Translations under genes and position numbers: made by a program
The notes under the pieces: generated by a model
Seen by the model: only the letters and a program-made list of their open reading frames with translations
The model's database searches: none
Told to the model about the DNA's origin: nothing
In this document: piece after piece, positions 52,974-62,579 of the stretch
Layout of the letters: every line of letters starts with the position of its first letter
Numbering within the stretch: position 1 is the stretch's first letter
Assembly: GCF_002287075.1 (NCBI RefSeq)
Contig: NZ_NSKE01000010.1
Coordinates: 1-64,000 of the forward strand
Length of the DNA stretch: 64,000 nucleotides
From: Fodinibius salipaludis
GTDB lineage: Bacteria > Bacteroidota > Rhodothermia > Balneolales > Balneolaceae
Reading direction: 5' to 3'

Positions 52974-55868
52974 TCAGAATGAATATTTAAAGCCGACACT
53001 ATAGGTTCTTGCAGGACTATAGGCCTCATAAATTTTATCTACCGTGTTATATCCGTCATAAAATTCCTCTCTCCGATCATTCAGGATATTAGAAACATTT
53101 ACACTCAGTGAATACTGGTTTCTAGGACCAAAAGCCTTATTCAAATTGAACTTGAGGTTATGGAAGGGTTCTGAATAAACATCCGGGTATGTTCCCCCTC
53201 CCACCAATACCAGTGTTTCTCCTTTTAGATTATAGAATAGTCCGGCATCCATATTTAGATCAGCATTATCATAGGTAAGACCTGCATTGATAATGTAGGG
53301 AGCCTGACCAGCCATTTGTCGCTGATCATCAATATCTTGTCCTTCTTTTTCCCTATTCTTACGAGCATTGTATTCCTCATCGGTCATATCAATTAAGGAC
53401 TTCACAAGCGTTACATTCGTACTAAATCCAAAATTGGTTAACGATTCTGATAGGAAGTTAAATGACTTCCGGAACTCAAATTCAGCCCCATATACTTCCC
53501 CATTTCCAACATTCCGCGGCTGAAACTCACTGGAGGTAGCAGAAGCTCGAAGTCTGACAAGTTCAATGGGATCGTCAAATGTTTTATAAAATCCACTAAC
53601 TGATATCAACTGATTGCCACTTAAAAATGATTCAAAGCGAAGGTCAAAATTATTTATTCGGGTCTCATGCAAATTACCATCCCAACTACCTATAGGGTAT
53701 AACCCCCCATTAAAAATCCGGTTTGATATCGGATCCAATATCTGAGCAAATGACATCTCTTTAAATGAAGGGCGTGCAATGGTTTTTGAGTACGAGAACC
53801 TCAGATTCATGCGATCTGTGATATTATAAATCACATTTGCAGAAGGGAAGAAGTCAAAAGCATCAAGTACTTTTTCATCATCAAAATTAATACCTGCTTC
53901 CGTAGCGCCCTGTGCATATGAAATATCCCGGCCCGTGTGACGCAATACATAGTTTTCGACTCTCAGACCAATATTTGTTCTTACATTTGGAATCAGACTA
54001 AACTGATTGGATACATAAACAGCCGTATTTGAGGAATTGGAATTGTAGGCATTCGGGTTGGGATCTGGATTCCCTGATTGATAATAGATCGTGCCTCCAT
54101 TACCATATATATGATCATCTATCAGAATCTCGGAAGGATTGCCCTGCCAGTCAAACTGATTGCCAAAGAAAGAAGCTGTATATGATAAAATATCATAATC
54201 ACGCTGTTTATACACATGGCTTCCTCCGAATTTTACTGTGGCGGGATTATCAAACAGTTCATAATCACCGGAAATATTAACCCGACCTACCAAATTAACC
54301 TCATCCATATAGCGCCAGGTTCTACTTGGAAATCCTCCGGCTCCTGCATTAAATGTATAGTCGCCATTAGATTTAATTGTATACGTTGTTTTTCTCAAAT
54401 CGGGATCATTCATAGTTGAAAAAGTGGGAGAAAGCCTCCAATCTATTTCCCAATTTGCATTATCAAAATAGTGCGTACCATTCAGCAAAAAGTTTGTAAT
54501 ACTGCGTTCACTGTATTCCAAATTATAAGATTCACCAATATAACCTGACTGTCCCGGAGCACTTTCACTGTTGTCAACCAAAAAATTAGCAGATCTGCTT
54601 TCGCCGTTTTGCAAATGCATACCGGTAAGCTTGAATTTTGATTGCCCGGCTTTATAGGCTATTCCAGCTAATCCACCTAAAAACACATTGTTTTCTGCTA
54701 CCGTACCATTTTGGGTAGTAGAGCGGACTAAATCAAAGTTCTCTGCATTTAAGGCATTTTGCCACTCACCGTATACGTAATTGTTATAGTACTTTGTTTT
54801 GTTGCTGTATTTTCCGGATACAATATATCCGAGGGCTTTGTCATCCCCTACCTTGTATTGATCGCCCAGGGTAAGTCCGAGGCTATAATCCATGTTATTT
54901 GTTTTCTGTTTTGGACCAAGCGTTGGATTGAAGCTGTTAACAAACTCATATACGCTATTATCTGATGTACCGCTCAGAGGAGACGGGATGCTCTCCCCTT
55001 TTGCTTCATTCGGTAATTCTCGAGCCCCGTTATCAAAACCGAGAAAATCAGTATCACTTCCCTCATATGTCAAATAGTTGCTGTTGAAGTGCATCTGAGG
55101 GTTATAAGTGAAACTTGTAGAGATATCAAATATCGGGCGCTCAGGGAAATCAATCGTTTCAATATTAACAATACCTCCCGTAAAATCTGCGGGTAATTCT
55201 GCAGAAGCTGTTTTGTTTATCACCATATTTTCAATCAGATTGGAAGGGAAAATATCAACCTGCAAACTATTTCGGTTGGGATCCAAACTTGGGATCTCAA
55301 CTGAATTCAGCATGGTATTGGTATATCGGTCTCCCAGACCGCGAACGTACACATATTTGCCGCCTTCTACCGATACCCCTGTCACTTTCTTTAGCGCTTG
55401 AGCTGCATCAGATACTCCTATTTTATCAAATTTTTCGGACGAAATTCCATCTAACATCTGGGGCGATGTTCTCTTCATAGTCAGCATGGCCGCCTCAGAG
55501 TTTCTTACCGCGCCTGCCGTGACTACAACTTCTTCCATCTTGGCTGTAGCTGTTGAAAGGGCAATATTATCTAAAACCGTAATATCACCGGCTTTAACTT
55601 CAATACCTTCAATTTTCTTGTTTTGATAAGAGACATATGAGAGACGAAGACTGTATGTGCCTTCGGGTACTTTCAGGCTAAATGTTCCATCAACATCGGT
55701 ACTTGCCCCGTCTGATGTACCAACAACCAAAACGTTTACTCCAATAAGTGGTTCCCCGCTTGAGGCATCAATAACCTTACCTCGAATGGTTCCTACCTGA
55801 CTTTGACCATAAACCATATGGGCAAAACCAAAAATCAAAATTAAAGATATGTATTTAGCTAATTTCAT
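52974..55868 (-). CDS. TonB-dependent outer-membrane receptor
   Basis: From ATG 55868 the protein has 964 residues; ATG 55883 would add five residues. A signal peptide (ending VYGQ) leads to a carboxypeptidase-regulatory-like domain (IRGKVIDASSGEPLIGVNVLVVG), then a plug domain (EEVVVTAGAVRNSEAAM, VYVRGLGDRYTNTMLN) and a 22-strand barrel ending YSVGFKYSF. It lacks an STN domain and a SusD partner. The substrate is unknown; the upstream beta-helix lipoprotein may be its partner. Confidence 0.9.
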   Translation of the reverse strand: MKLAKYISLILIFGFAHMVYGQSQVGTIRGKVIDASSGEPLIGVNVLVVGTSDGASTDVDGTFSLKVPEGTYSLRLSYVSYQNKKIEGIEVKAGDITVLDNIALSTATAKMEEVVVTAGAVRNSEAAMLTMKRTSPQMLDGISSEKFDKIGVSDAAQALKKVTGVSVEGGKYVYVRGLGDRYTNTMLNSVEIPSLDPNRNSLQVDIFPSNLIENMVINKTASAELPADFTGGIVNIETIDFPERPIFDISTSFTYNPQMHFNSNYLTYEGSDTDFLGFDNGARELPNEAKGESIPSPLSGTSDNSVYEFVNSFNPTLGPKQKTNNMDYSLGLTLGDQYKVGDDKALGYIVSGKYSNKTKYYNNYVYGEWQNALNAENFDLVRSTTQNGTVAENNVFLGGLAGIAYKAGQSKFKLTGMHLQNGESRSANFLVDNSESAPGQSGYIGESYNLEYSERSITNFLLNGTHYFDNANWEIDWRLSPTFSTMNDPDLRKTTYTIKSNGDYTFNAGAGGFPSRTWRYMDEVNLVGRVNISGDYELFDNPATVKFGGSHVYKQRDYDILSYTASFFGNQFDWQGNPSEILIDDHIYGNGGTIYYQSGNPDPNPNAYNSNSSNTAVYVSNQFSLIPNVRTNIGLRVENYVLRHTGRDISYAQGATEAGINFDDEKVLDAFDFFPSANVIYNITDRMNLRFSYSKTIARPSFKEMSFAQILDPISNRIFNGGLYPIGSWDGNLHETRINNFDLRFESFLSGNQLISVSGFYKTFDDPIELVRLRASATSSEFQPRNVGNGEVYGAEFEFRKSFNFLSESLTNFGFSTNVTLVKSLIDMTDEEYNARKNREKEGQDIDDQRQMAGQAPYIINAGLTYDNADLNMDAGLFYNLKGETLVLVGGGTYPDVYSEPFHNLKFNLNKAFGPRNQYSLSVNVSNILNDRREEFYDGYNTVDKIYEAYSPARTYSVGFKYSF

Positions 55869-55913
55869 AATATGACTGATCACAAATTATATACCGATTA
55901 CTAAGAAGTGCTG

Positions 55914-55952
55914 TTTAAAAAAATGACTTGCCCTCAATTGAGAGGACAAGTC
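55914..55952 (-). terminator. Intercistronic terminator between the beta-helix lipoprotein and the TonB receptor genes
   Basis: An 11-bp stem (55925-55935 with 55942-55952) is fully paired as minus-strand RNA through one G-U, and is followed on that strand by seven T. It should reduce transcription into the receptor gene. Confidence 0.8.
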
Positions 55953-55975
55953 GAATCGAAATGTATTGCTGTTAA

Positions 55976-57505
55976 TTAGAGTCCAACATTTGAGAGCGCG
56001 CCTGCTTGGCTGGCCCATGTCCAACCGAATACAGACGTATCAGCTCCTGTACCGCTTTGAGCATCAGCGACTTCTTCAACCTCACCGTCGTCAACCAAAG
56101 ATTGGGGGAAGTAGTCTGCAAGTGCCGTACCAGAAGGCAGAACAGCATCAATTGATGTTATTGTGTAGCCTTTAGTATTGTCGGCATATTCTGAATAATC
56201 GCTTGAGAACATGTTGTCAGCGTTTCCACTATCATCAGTAGCTAAGCCAAAGAAGACCACATTGCTGATGTTAACATTAGTATTATCATCAACATCAATT
56301 AGCTCTGAGCCATTGGTCTCGACATATGCTGAGACATTCATAATCGTGTGTGCATTACCACTTACCGTAGCTGATGACCCTTCAGGACCGTCAAGCTCCA
56401 TAGAAGAACCATCTGGGCTCATTGTAACAACATTGTCTACCGTTCCTTGCCAGTCTTGGTCGGTATCAAGAGCATCGTCTCCGTTATTCCAAACCAATAC
56501 GTTGGATACGTTTACTGTACCACCAAACCATTCAACCCCATCATCTTGGTTGGCAACAATCTCAATGTTCTCGATTGTAGTACCGTTTCCAACTCCACCG
56601 AGAGACAAGCCGTTTATTTCGTTTCCTTGTCCAATATTTGTTCCACCGTGACGAATAGTTACATATGTTAAGGAACCAGAGCTATCACTGGGATCGTTAC
56701 CACCGTACAAAGCAAGAGTCTCAGAAGTTGGAATACCTTCAATCTGAGCTTCTGTTTGGTCGTTACCATCATCACTGTACGAAATTGGAGCGTTCCCAAG
56801 CACGATCACACCGCCCCATAGACCGTTTTGCGTTTCATCTAAATTCGGGCTTCCGAAGTTACCGTTATCAACGTCTTCAGGAGTAATCTCATCTGCTACA
56901 GAAGTAAAGATTATGGGGGCCTGGGCAGTACCATTGGCATTCAATGTAGCATCTCGAGCAACGAGAAGCGTAGTAGCATTTGAACCACTTCCCGCTTCAC
57001 CTTTTACGACTGCTCCGCCTTCGATGGTAAGAGTAACATCAGGCTCGACAATAATTCGCCCTCCGAGAATATATGTTTTACCATCCTCCCAAGTCGTATC
57101 TTCCGTAATGTTTTCGGTAATAGTAAATTCTTTCTGCTCCTCACCGACATTTATAACAGCCGTTGCCTTGGCAGTCAATCCATCTACGTCAGTTACCGTC
57201 AGTTCGACAGATCCAGCTCCAGTAGTATTACCCGTATAACTAACCACAATATCACCACTTGTAGCGCCCGATTCAGGCTCTGAAGAGATTGAAGCCTCAC
57301 CATTAGCAGCCGATACACTTGCAGATTCGTATCCAGCATCTACAGAAATGCTGAATGTAAGATCAAGAGATTCTCCCACAAGTACATTTTGAGTTTCAGG
57401 GGCAGTTGCACTGGGGGGATTAGGATCATTTCCATTGTCATCATTACATGAAATAAATAAAGCCAACACTATTAAAAGGCTGACAGTATGTTTTAGTATC
57501 TTCAT
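55976..57505 (-). CDS. Lipoprotein with Ig-like N-terminal region and right-handed beta-helix-like repeats
   Basis: The 509-residue protein has lipobox LFISC. An Ig-like domain (about residues 30-120, QNVLVGESLDLTFSISVDAG to TAVINVGEE) precedes a long stretch (about 130-450) of short strand-turn units: VTLTIEGGAVVKGEAGSGS, APIIFTSV, ENIEIVANQDDGVEWFGG and SNVLVWNNGDDALDTDQDW. These suggest a surface beta-helix. Asp-rich turns suggest calcium binding (inference). It precedes a TonB-dependent receptor. No catalytic motif is clear. Confidence 0.78.
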   Translation of the reverse strand: MKILKHTVSLLIVLALFISCNDDNGNDPNPPSATAPETQNVLVGESLDLTFSISVDAGYESASVSAANGEASISSEPESGATSGDIVVSYTGNTTGAGSVELTVTDVDGLTAKATAVINVGEEQKEFTITENITEDTTWEDGKTYILGGRIIVEPDVTLTIEGGAVVKGEAGSGSNATTLLVARDATLNANGTAQAPIIFTSVADEITPEDVDNGNFGSPNLDETQNGLWGGVIVLGNAPISYSDDGNDQTEAQIEGIPTSETLALYGGNDPSDSSGSLTYVTIRHGGTNIGQGNEINGLSLGGVGNGTTIENIEIVANQDDGVEWFGGTVNVSNVLVWNNGDDALDTDQDWQGTVDNVVTMSPDGSSMELDGPEGSSATVSGNAHTIMNVSAYVETNGSELIDVDDNTNVNISNVVFFGLATDDSGNADNMFSSDYSEYADNTKGYTITSIDAVLPSGTALADYFPQSLVDDGEVEEVADAQSGTGADTSVFGWTWASQAGALSNVGL

Positions 57506-57562
57506 AATTAAGGTCTATAAGATTAGGTTTGATTACGGATTAATTTGAGATGGAGAACTTAT

Positions 57563-57580
57563 AATGCTAAGATTAGCATT
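57563..57580. promoter_or_regulatory. Palindrome near the beta-helix lipoprotein promoter
   Basis: AATGCTAA and TTAGCATT are exact complements separated by two bases, placed where a promoter-proximal operator would be expected for the minus-strand gene. The binding protein is unknown. Confidence 0.5.
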
Positions 57581-57700
57581 GATTAAAATCAGTATTACCA
57601 AACTATTATTTACGGCAATAATGAATTTTAGAAGGGATACTATCTGACCTGTCCAATAGGTATTTAGGAACTTCTTAATTGTATGATGAGAAAGGTCCAT

Positions 57701-57766
57701 TCTAAGTATGCTGATTTTAATTTGAGTAGATCCTCAACTCCTATAATCAAGGATAGCATACTTAGA
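57701..57766. repeat. Perfect 12-bp inverted repeat, 42-base spacer
   Basis: Arms 57701-57712 and 57755-57766 are exact complements. A small internal pairing (TTGAG with CTCAA) is also visible. No T-run follows either arm. It may be a structured RNA, a binding site pair or the ends of a small element. Confidence 0.5.
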
Positions 57767-57906
57767 TTGCATAACTGTTATGACACCGTTATGCCTCTAT
57801 TATTTTAATTTTAATAGAATGTTAAGAACTCCTTTTACAGCACACAGGTCAATACTTTTAGATAAGAATTCAAAAAAATTAAATAAGCTGTTCTCTTTTG
57901 TACCAC

Positions 57907-59964
57907 CTAATTATCACTGTTGTCAGGTAAATCAACAGATGAATCTTCAGTTTGATCTTTGTTGTCCTGGTCGGCCGGCTTCTCTCCATTTTTATCAGTT
58001 ATACTTTTTTCATGCTTAAAGATACCTTCCGGATATTTTCCCTCCGGATGATCCCCAAGCAGCTCTTTGAGATCATTGTGGTCGAGCACTTCTTTATCCA
58101 ACAATGTCTTAGCCATTTTTTCGAGTTTATCTTTGTGCTCCATCAATAAAGCTTTAGTACGCTCATAATTCTTTCGGATAATATCCTGAACAGCGGCGTC
58201 AATTCTCTGAGCTGTTTCTTCTGAATATTTTTTATTAAATCCGTAACTGTTTTCAGGGTTCTGGGAATCCTTTAGAGATAAATAGCCAAGTTCTTCACTC
58301 ATACCGTATTCAGCCACCATCGCGAACCCCATATTGGTGATACGTTCGAGATCATTTTGAGCTCCAGTTGAAATACGTCCGAATATGATTTCTTCGGCAA
58401 TTCTTCCGCCAAGTAATGCACAAATTTTATCATTTAATTCTTCAGTTGTCATTAGAAAACGATCTTCTAACGGGGTCTGAAGGGTATATCCCAATGCAGC
58501 CAGTCCTCGCGGAACAATACTCACTTTCAACACCGGATCAGTATGCTTAAGATACCAACCTACAATAGCATGTCCCGATTCGTGGTATGCTACAATCTCT
58601 CGTTCTTTGGGACTAATTAGCTTATTTTTCTTTTCCAATCCCGCAATTACGCGCTCAATAGAGTCCTGAAAATCTTCCATTTCAACGGCATTTTTACCAC
58701 GCCGTGCAGCAATTAACGCGGCTTCGTTGCATAAATTAGCCAACTCAGCTCCCGCAAAACCGGGCGTCTGAGAAGCAAGTAATTTAAGATCAATGTCATC
58801 AGCAAGTTTTAATTTATCAGCATGTACTTTCAATACCTCCACTCGTCCGCGAAGGTCGGGCTTATCAATAAGAATCTGTCGATCAAAACGGCCTGGACGC
58901 AATAGCGCAGAATCTAAGACGTCAGGACGGTTAGTAGCTGCCATAATTATTACGCCTTTATCGGTATTAAAACCGTCCATCTCGCTTAGCAACTGATTCA
59001 ATGTATTTTCGCGCTCATCATTCGATCCCATCTGCATACCCTTGCCACGGCTACGGCCTATAGCATCAATTTCATCAATGAAAATAATACAGGGAGCTTT
59101 TTCTTTGGCCTCTTTAAACAAATCACGCACCCGGGCAGCACCTACCCCTACAAACATTTCCACAAAATCAGACCCACTAAGGCTAAAGAATGGAACATCT
59201 GCTTCACCGGCAGTAGCTTTTGCTAAAAGCGTTTTACCCGTACCCGGCGGTCCAACTAATAACACTCCTTTCGGCAAAGTACCACCAAGCTTTGTAAACT
59301 TTTGAGGATTTTGTAAAAACTCTACCACCTCTTCGACTTCAGCTTTTGCTTCTTCAAGTCCCGCAACGTCTTTAAATGAAATCTGATTTTCAGCCTGTTT
59401 ATCATACAGAGAGGCCTTATTTTTTCCAATACTCAAAACCTGCTGTCCGGGATTCATTCTTCGGAAAATATAAATCCAAAAAACGACAGCGAGCCCAATG
59501 GGAATAAGCCAGATAAGAATACCGCTAAACCAATCCTCTTCAATCTGTACCTCGTAGACCACATTATGTTCATCCAGTATCGGACGTATTTCATCACCCT
59601 CAAGCATAATACTTGTAAAACGATTGGCTTCCGGTGCTGATGAAAGATCCCATTGACTCTCCTCCTCCACTGGTGGAGTTATTATCCCATCTTTAACAGC
59701 TTTATCAGAGTATTCACCATTTATATACACTCCGTTCTTAATAGTGATCTGTTCTACATATCCTTTTTCAACATATTCTAAAAAAGTGCTATACTTTATT
59801 TTATTTCCCGCATCAGGATTCATGAAATAAAATTGTATTCCCAGTAACACCAATAACAAAATTACATAAATCCAGATAGGAAATTTGGGAGAGCTATCAG
59901 TCCCTTTTCCCGGAGCTTTATCCCCTCCCTTTTTATCTTTAGGTTGTTTCTTATTCTCAGACAT
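57907..59964 (-). CDS. ftsH: ATP-dependent zinc metalloprotease FtsH
   Basis: The 685-residue protein has membrane spans at about residues 28-48 and 145-167. The AAA domain has Walker A GPPGTGKT (238-245), Walker [10 protein letters not shown] (about 292-300) and the [22 protein letters not shown]. The protease site HESGH is at 461-465 (the usual form is HEAGH). It degrades misfolded membrane proteins and some short-lived regulators. A Lys/Asp/Glu-rich C-terminal tail is about 45 residues long. Confidence 0.95.
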   Translation of the reverse strand: MSENKKQPKDKKGGDKAPGKGTDSSPKFPIWIYVILLLVLLGIQFYFMNPDAGNKIKYSTFLEYVEKGYVEQITIKNGVYINGEYSDKAVKDGIITPPVEEESQWDLSSAPEANRFTSIMLEGDEIRPILDEHNVVYEVQIEEDWFSGILIWLIPIGLAVVFWIYIFRRMNPGQQVLSIGKNKASLYDKQAENQISFKDVAGLEEAKAEVEEVVEFLQNPQKFTKLGGTLPKGVLLVGPPGTGKTLLAKATAGEADVPFFSLSGSDFVEMFVGVGAARVRDLFKEAKEKAPCIIFIDEIDAIGRSRGKGMQMGSNDERENTLNQLLSEMDGFNTDKGVIIMAATNRPDVLDSALLRPGRFDRQILIDKPDLRGRVEVLKVHADKLKLADDIDLKLLASQTPGFAGAELANLCNEAALIAARRGKNAVEMEDFQDSIERVIAGLEKKNKLISPKEREIVAYHESGHAIVGWYLKHTDPVLKVSIVPRGLAALGYTLQTPLEDRFLMTTEELNDKICALLGGRIAEEIIFGRISTGAQNDLERITNMGFAMVAEYGMSEELGYLSLKDSQNPENSYGFNKKYSEETAQRIDAAVQDIIRKNYERTKALLMEHKDKLEKMAKTLLDKEVLDHNDLKELLGDHPEGKYPEGIFKHEKSITDKNGEKPADQDNKDQTEDSSVDLPDNSDN

Positions 59965-60059
59965 GTATAAATACTAATTATCGTTCAATCAATAGGGTAA
60001 TATACGGCAAATATTAATGCTCTGCGTATTTGCTTAGCTATTAGAAATTTAACGTTAAA

Positions 60060-60098
60060 ATAGAAAAGCCGACCGATTTAAACGGTCGGCTCTGATAG
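60060..60098 (-). terminator. Rho-independent terminator after thiL
   Basis: GCCGACCG (60068-60075) and CGGTCGGC (60083-60090) pair perfectly; minus-strand reading then shows a TTTT-containing tail. It serves the thiL gene. Confidence 0.8.
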
Positions 60099-60121
60099 TT
60101 ATTTGATGAAATATTTAGTGA

Positions 60122-61159
60122 TTAATCATCTTCAGGATCATCAAAGAGAATCATATCTCCTTCCGCCTGCTGCATTTTAACTCCTTCTTCTCGATCAATA
60201 ATCTTACCAATCACAGCAAAGTCAGAAAATTCATCGGTTAATTTCTCTACATCATCTTCGGGCAAGGTAAACATTAATTCAAAATCCTCTCCGCCGTAAA
60301 GAGCATATTTATCTACATCTTCTTTCATCTCATCAGCTACATGTCGTGTTTTTAATGAGATAGGAATGGTGGCACCATAAATATGTGCTCCAACCTCCGA
60401 GGCATTGGCTAAATGTTTCAATTCACTCACTAAGCCCTGAGTAATATCAATCATCGAAGTGGGAATAATATTCAACTCATCCAGCTTATCAATTACGTCT
60501 TTACGGGCAATGGGTACCAGCTGACGTTTAACAACATATTCATATTCAGCAAGATCAGGCTCAAATGACTGCTGTTCTTCTTTTTCCTCCCAGTATTTTT
60601 TTTCTCTCATTAGAATTCTCAAACCTGCTATCGCGCCTCCTAAGTCACCCGTAACACATATGGCATCATTTTTCCGGGCACCTTTTCGGTAGGTTATCAG
60701 ATCTTTTGTGACCGTACCATAACAACTTATACTGGCACTCAATATCTGATGCGAGGCTGTTAAATCACCGCCTACAATTTGAAATTTAAAATCTTTAGAA
60801 GCTGCTTCTATACCTTTATAAATCTCTTTCAGCATATCAACAGAAATTTTATTGGGAACCGCAAGATTTACCAATACAACCTCTGGATGTCCATTCATTG
60901 CATATACATCACTTACAGCTGCAACCGCAATTTTATATCCCAAATGATGCAATGGAAAATAGGTGAGATCAAAATCGACCCCTTCCATAAATGTTTCGGA
61001 AGTCAGTAATTGATAGCTGTCCCTATCCTCTAACACAGCTGTATCATCACCGGAACTTTGAAGAACGGATGATTTTTCAAAAGTAGCATGTTCCATCAAC
61101 TCATCGATAAGTTGTGTACGGCCGATGGATTGAATTGAACGAAAAGAGTCTTTGTCCAT
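60122..61159 (-). CDS. thiL: Thiamine-monophosphate kinase
   Basis: The 345-residue protein matches ThiL in length and fold. SGDDTAVLED and SETFMEGVDFD carry metal-binding residues, AAVSDVYAMNGHP and the IVGGDLTAS block follow. DDTAV and SDVYAM vary slightly from the usual DDAAV and SDIAAMG. It phosphorylates thiamine monophosphate to the active diphosphate, which the thiamine-dependent Kgd and other enzymes need. An insertion with KKYWEEKEEQQ is near residue 185-200. Confidence 0.88.
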   Translation of the reverse strand: MDKDSFRSIQSIGRTQLIDELMEHATFEKSSVLQSSGDDTAVLEDRDSYQLLTSETFMEGVDFDLTYFPLHHLGYKIAVAAVSDVYAMNGHPEVVLVNLAVPNKISVDMLKEIYKGIEAASKDFKFQIVGGDLTASHQILSASISCYGTVTKDLITYRKGARKNDAICVTGDLGGAIAGLRILMREKKYWEEKEEQQSFEPDLAEYEYVVKRQLVPIARKDVIDKLDELNIIPTSMIDITQGLVSELKHLANASEVGAHIYGATIPISLKTRHVADEMKEDVDKYALYGGEDFELMFTLPEDDVEKLTDEFSDFAVIGKIIDREEGVKMQQAEGDMILFDDPEDD

Positions 61160-61173
61160 AATATATAGATAAA

Positions 61174-61213
61174 TAAAAAAGGCAGGTACACAATGGTGTA
61201 CTTGCCTTTTTTA
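61174..61213 (-). terminator. Rho-independent terminator after the exbD pair
   Basis: GGCAGGTACAC (61181-61191 region) pairs with GTGTACTTGCC (61196-61206 region) with one irregular pair, flanked by A-runs and T-runs. It separates the ExbD transcript from thiL. Confidence 0.75.
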
Positions 61214-61233
61214 AGAAAAGTTAAATGTAAAAA

Positions 61234-61680
61234 TTATTGTTCTTGCTGCGTTGAATAATTAAGGCGAAGGGTACCTGCATCTCTAAGCTCTTCTTGTATG
61301 TCTGTAACAATACCAAACTCAGTTTCATCATGCACACGAAGTGACACAATTATCTTGGGCTCTTCTTGAAGTTTATCATACATCAGCTGCTGAACGGCAC
61401 CAACATCCTCGATTATTGAATCATCGATCTGGATTTTAGTACTACCTAACTGATTGCCCCCAAGTTTTTCGGGACCAACGTAGATATAGCTGACAAGTCG
61501 CTTCTGCTCTATCTTCTCGATATTTTCTGCCCGCGTATAATTAACTTGAACCTGCAAGGTTACTTCGCGCAGTACTGTTGTCACCATAAAAAAGATGAGC
61601 AACATAAATATAATGTCTGGCATAGCCGTCAGTGAAATTGTTGGATCCGACTCTGCAGACTTTTTTTCAAATTTTCCCAT
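61234..61680 (-). CDS. exbD: ExbD/TolR-family biopolymer transport protein
   Basis: The 148-residue protein has a short cytoplasmic start, one span (SLTAMPDIIFMLLIFFMVTT) carrying the conserved Asp, then a periplasmic domain with KIIVSLRVHDETEFGIVTDIQEELRDAG. With an ExbB-like channel it turns proton flow into force for TonB or Tol. It is the second ExbD of the cluster, 13 bp after the first. Confidence 0.92.
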   Translation of the reverse strand: MGKFEKKSAESDPTISLTAMPDIIFMLLIFFMVTTVLREVTLQVQVNYTRAENIEKIEQKRLVSYIYVGPEKLGGNQLGSTKIQIDDSIIEDVGAVQQLMYDKLQEEPKIIVSLRVHDETEFGIVTDIQEELRDAGTLRLNYSTQQEQ

Positions 61681-61693
61681 AAGTTAAATTCTT

Positions 61694-62236
61694 TTATTGA
61701 TTGGGCTCTGCGATTGAAATTTTCTTAGGATACATATCCTTAATAGCTTGTTGCTGCTCGCTACCTTCCTCTAACTGTTCATAACTCACCCCAAATTCTG
61801 ATTGGGCTCCTTGATTACGTAATTCGGCGTACGCCCCCATTACCTCATCAAGCATATCTATATAAACATTATAAGGAGTTTCTCTATCCGTTTTAATGGA
61901 TACAATAGCTTTATCCGGAGAATCGGATAATTCAGGATTTTTTCCCCGGTTCGTAACAAACTCTTTGACCTTTTGTTTGACCTGATTTACCGGAGTTGGT
62001 TCTTCATCCATTAATACCATACCCTGAGAGTTTACCAGAATATTTAAAAGGTTCCGCTCTTTAATGGGTGGTGGCTCCTGATTTTCTTCAGGAGCAGGTG
62101 GAAGTTGAAGCCCTATTCCGGTATCAACATCAATCGTTGTAACAAGTAAGAAGAAGATAAGTAGCAAGAATGCAATATCAGCCATTCCTGCACCACCTAT
62201 TTCCGGATCTTCTCGATCTCTTTTATTATCAAACAT
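61694..62236 (-). CDS. exbD: ExbD/TolR-family biopolymer transport protein, longer paralogue
   Basis: The 180-residue protein has the span GAGMADIAFLLLIFFLLVTT with the key Asp, then a Pro-rich stretch (PPAPEENQEPPPIK) and a periplasmic domain longer than usual (about 120 residues). Two different ExbD copies downstream of one ExbB are common in Bacteroidota-type clusters; the two may form a hetero-dimer. Confidence 0.92.
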   Translation of the reverse strand: MFDNKRDREDPEIGGAGMADIAFLLLIFFLLVTTIDVDTGIGLQLPPAPEENQEPPPIKERNLLNILVNSQGMVLMDEEPTPVNQVKQKVKEFVTNRGKNPELSDSPDKAIVSIKTDRETPYNVYIDMLDEVMGAYAELRNQGAQSEFGVSYEQLEEGSEQQQAIKDMYPKKISIAEPNQ

Positions 62237-62256
62237 CGCTTCGCTATTTAAGTGTA

Positions 62257-62526
62257 TTATAAATTAAATGTGGTGCGCATACCAGTAAGTGCGATCAGCA
62301 GTACCATTGCCCCCATCATGAACAACATTGTTCCGATGGCAGCCTCAGTAACCGATCCCGCAATTCCGTATGCTATACCAAACACAACGAAAGGAACAAG
62401 CATTGTGATAATTTTTTTAACATCCTGCTTTCCCTTCATTACACTTCTGATACCGGAAACAATCATCCCCAGTACTCCAAGTCCAATTAATCCTAATCCT
62501 AATCCTAATGCTATATTTACAATCAT
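62257..62526 (-). CDS. Small membrane protein in the ExbB/ExbD cluster, unknown function
   Basis: The 89-residue protein shows three hydrophobic segments (about residues 3-24, 40-58 and 62-83) separated by a basic loop, RSVMKGKQDVKK. It is very rich in Gly, Leu and Met. It lies between the ExbB-like gene (53 bp) and the first ExbD gene (20 bp), all on the minus strand, so it is very probably part of the same unit. No family name comes to mind. Confidence 0.75.
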   Translation of the reverse strand: MIVNIALGLGLGLIGLGVLGMIVSGIRSVMKGKQDVKKIITMLVPFVVFGIAYGIAGSVTEAAIGTMLFMMGAMVLLIALTGMRTTFNL

Positions 62527-62579
62527 AATAGTAGCCTAATTATTAAATATCGGTGAATACCTATTCAAAACTTCGGTTA

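Larger units (their letters stand above)
57506..57906. other. 401-base gap with two inverted repeats upstream of the beta-helix lipoprotein
   Basis: No gene is evident; the region receives the end of ftsH and should hold the promoter of the lipoprotein gene. An 8-bp palindrome AATGCTAA-GA-TTAGCATT lies at 57563-57580, 58-75 bases before that start. A perfect 12-bp inverted repeat, TCTAAGTATGCT (57701-57712) with AGCATACTTAGA (57755-57766), lies further upstream. I see no clear terminator for ftsH. Confidence 0.6.

Noticed and set aside
57780-58019. 79-codon plus-strand frame at the end of ftsH
   Set aside because: It overlaps ftsH antisense and has random-looking composition.
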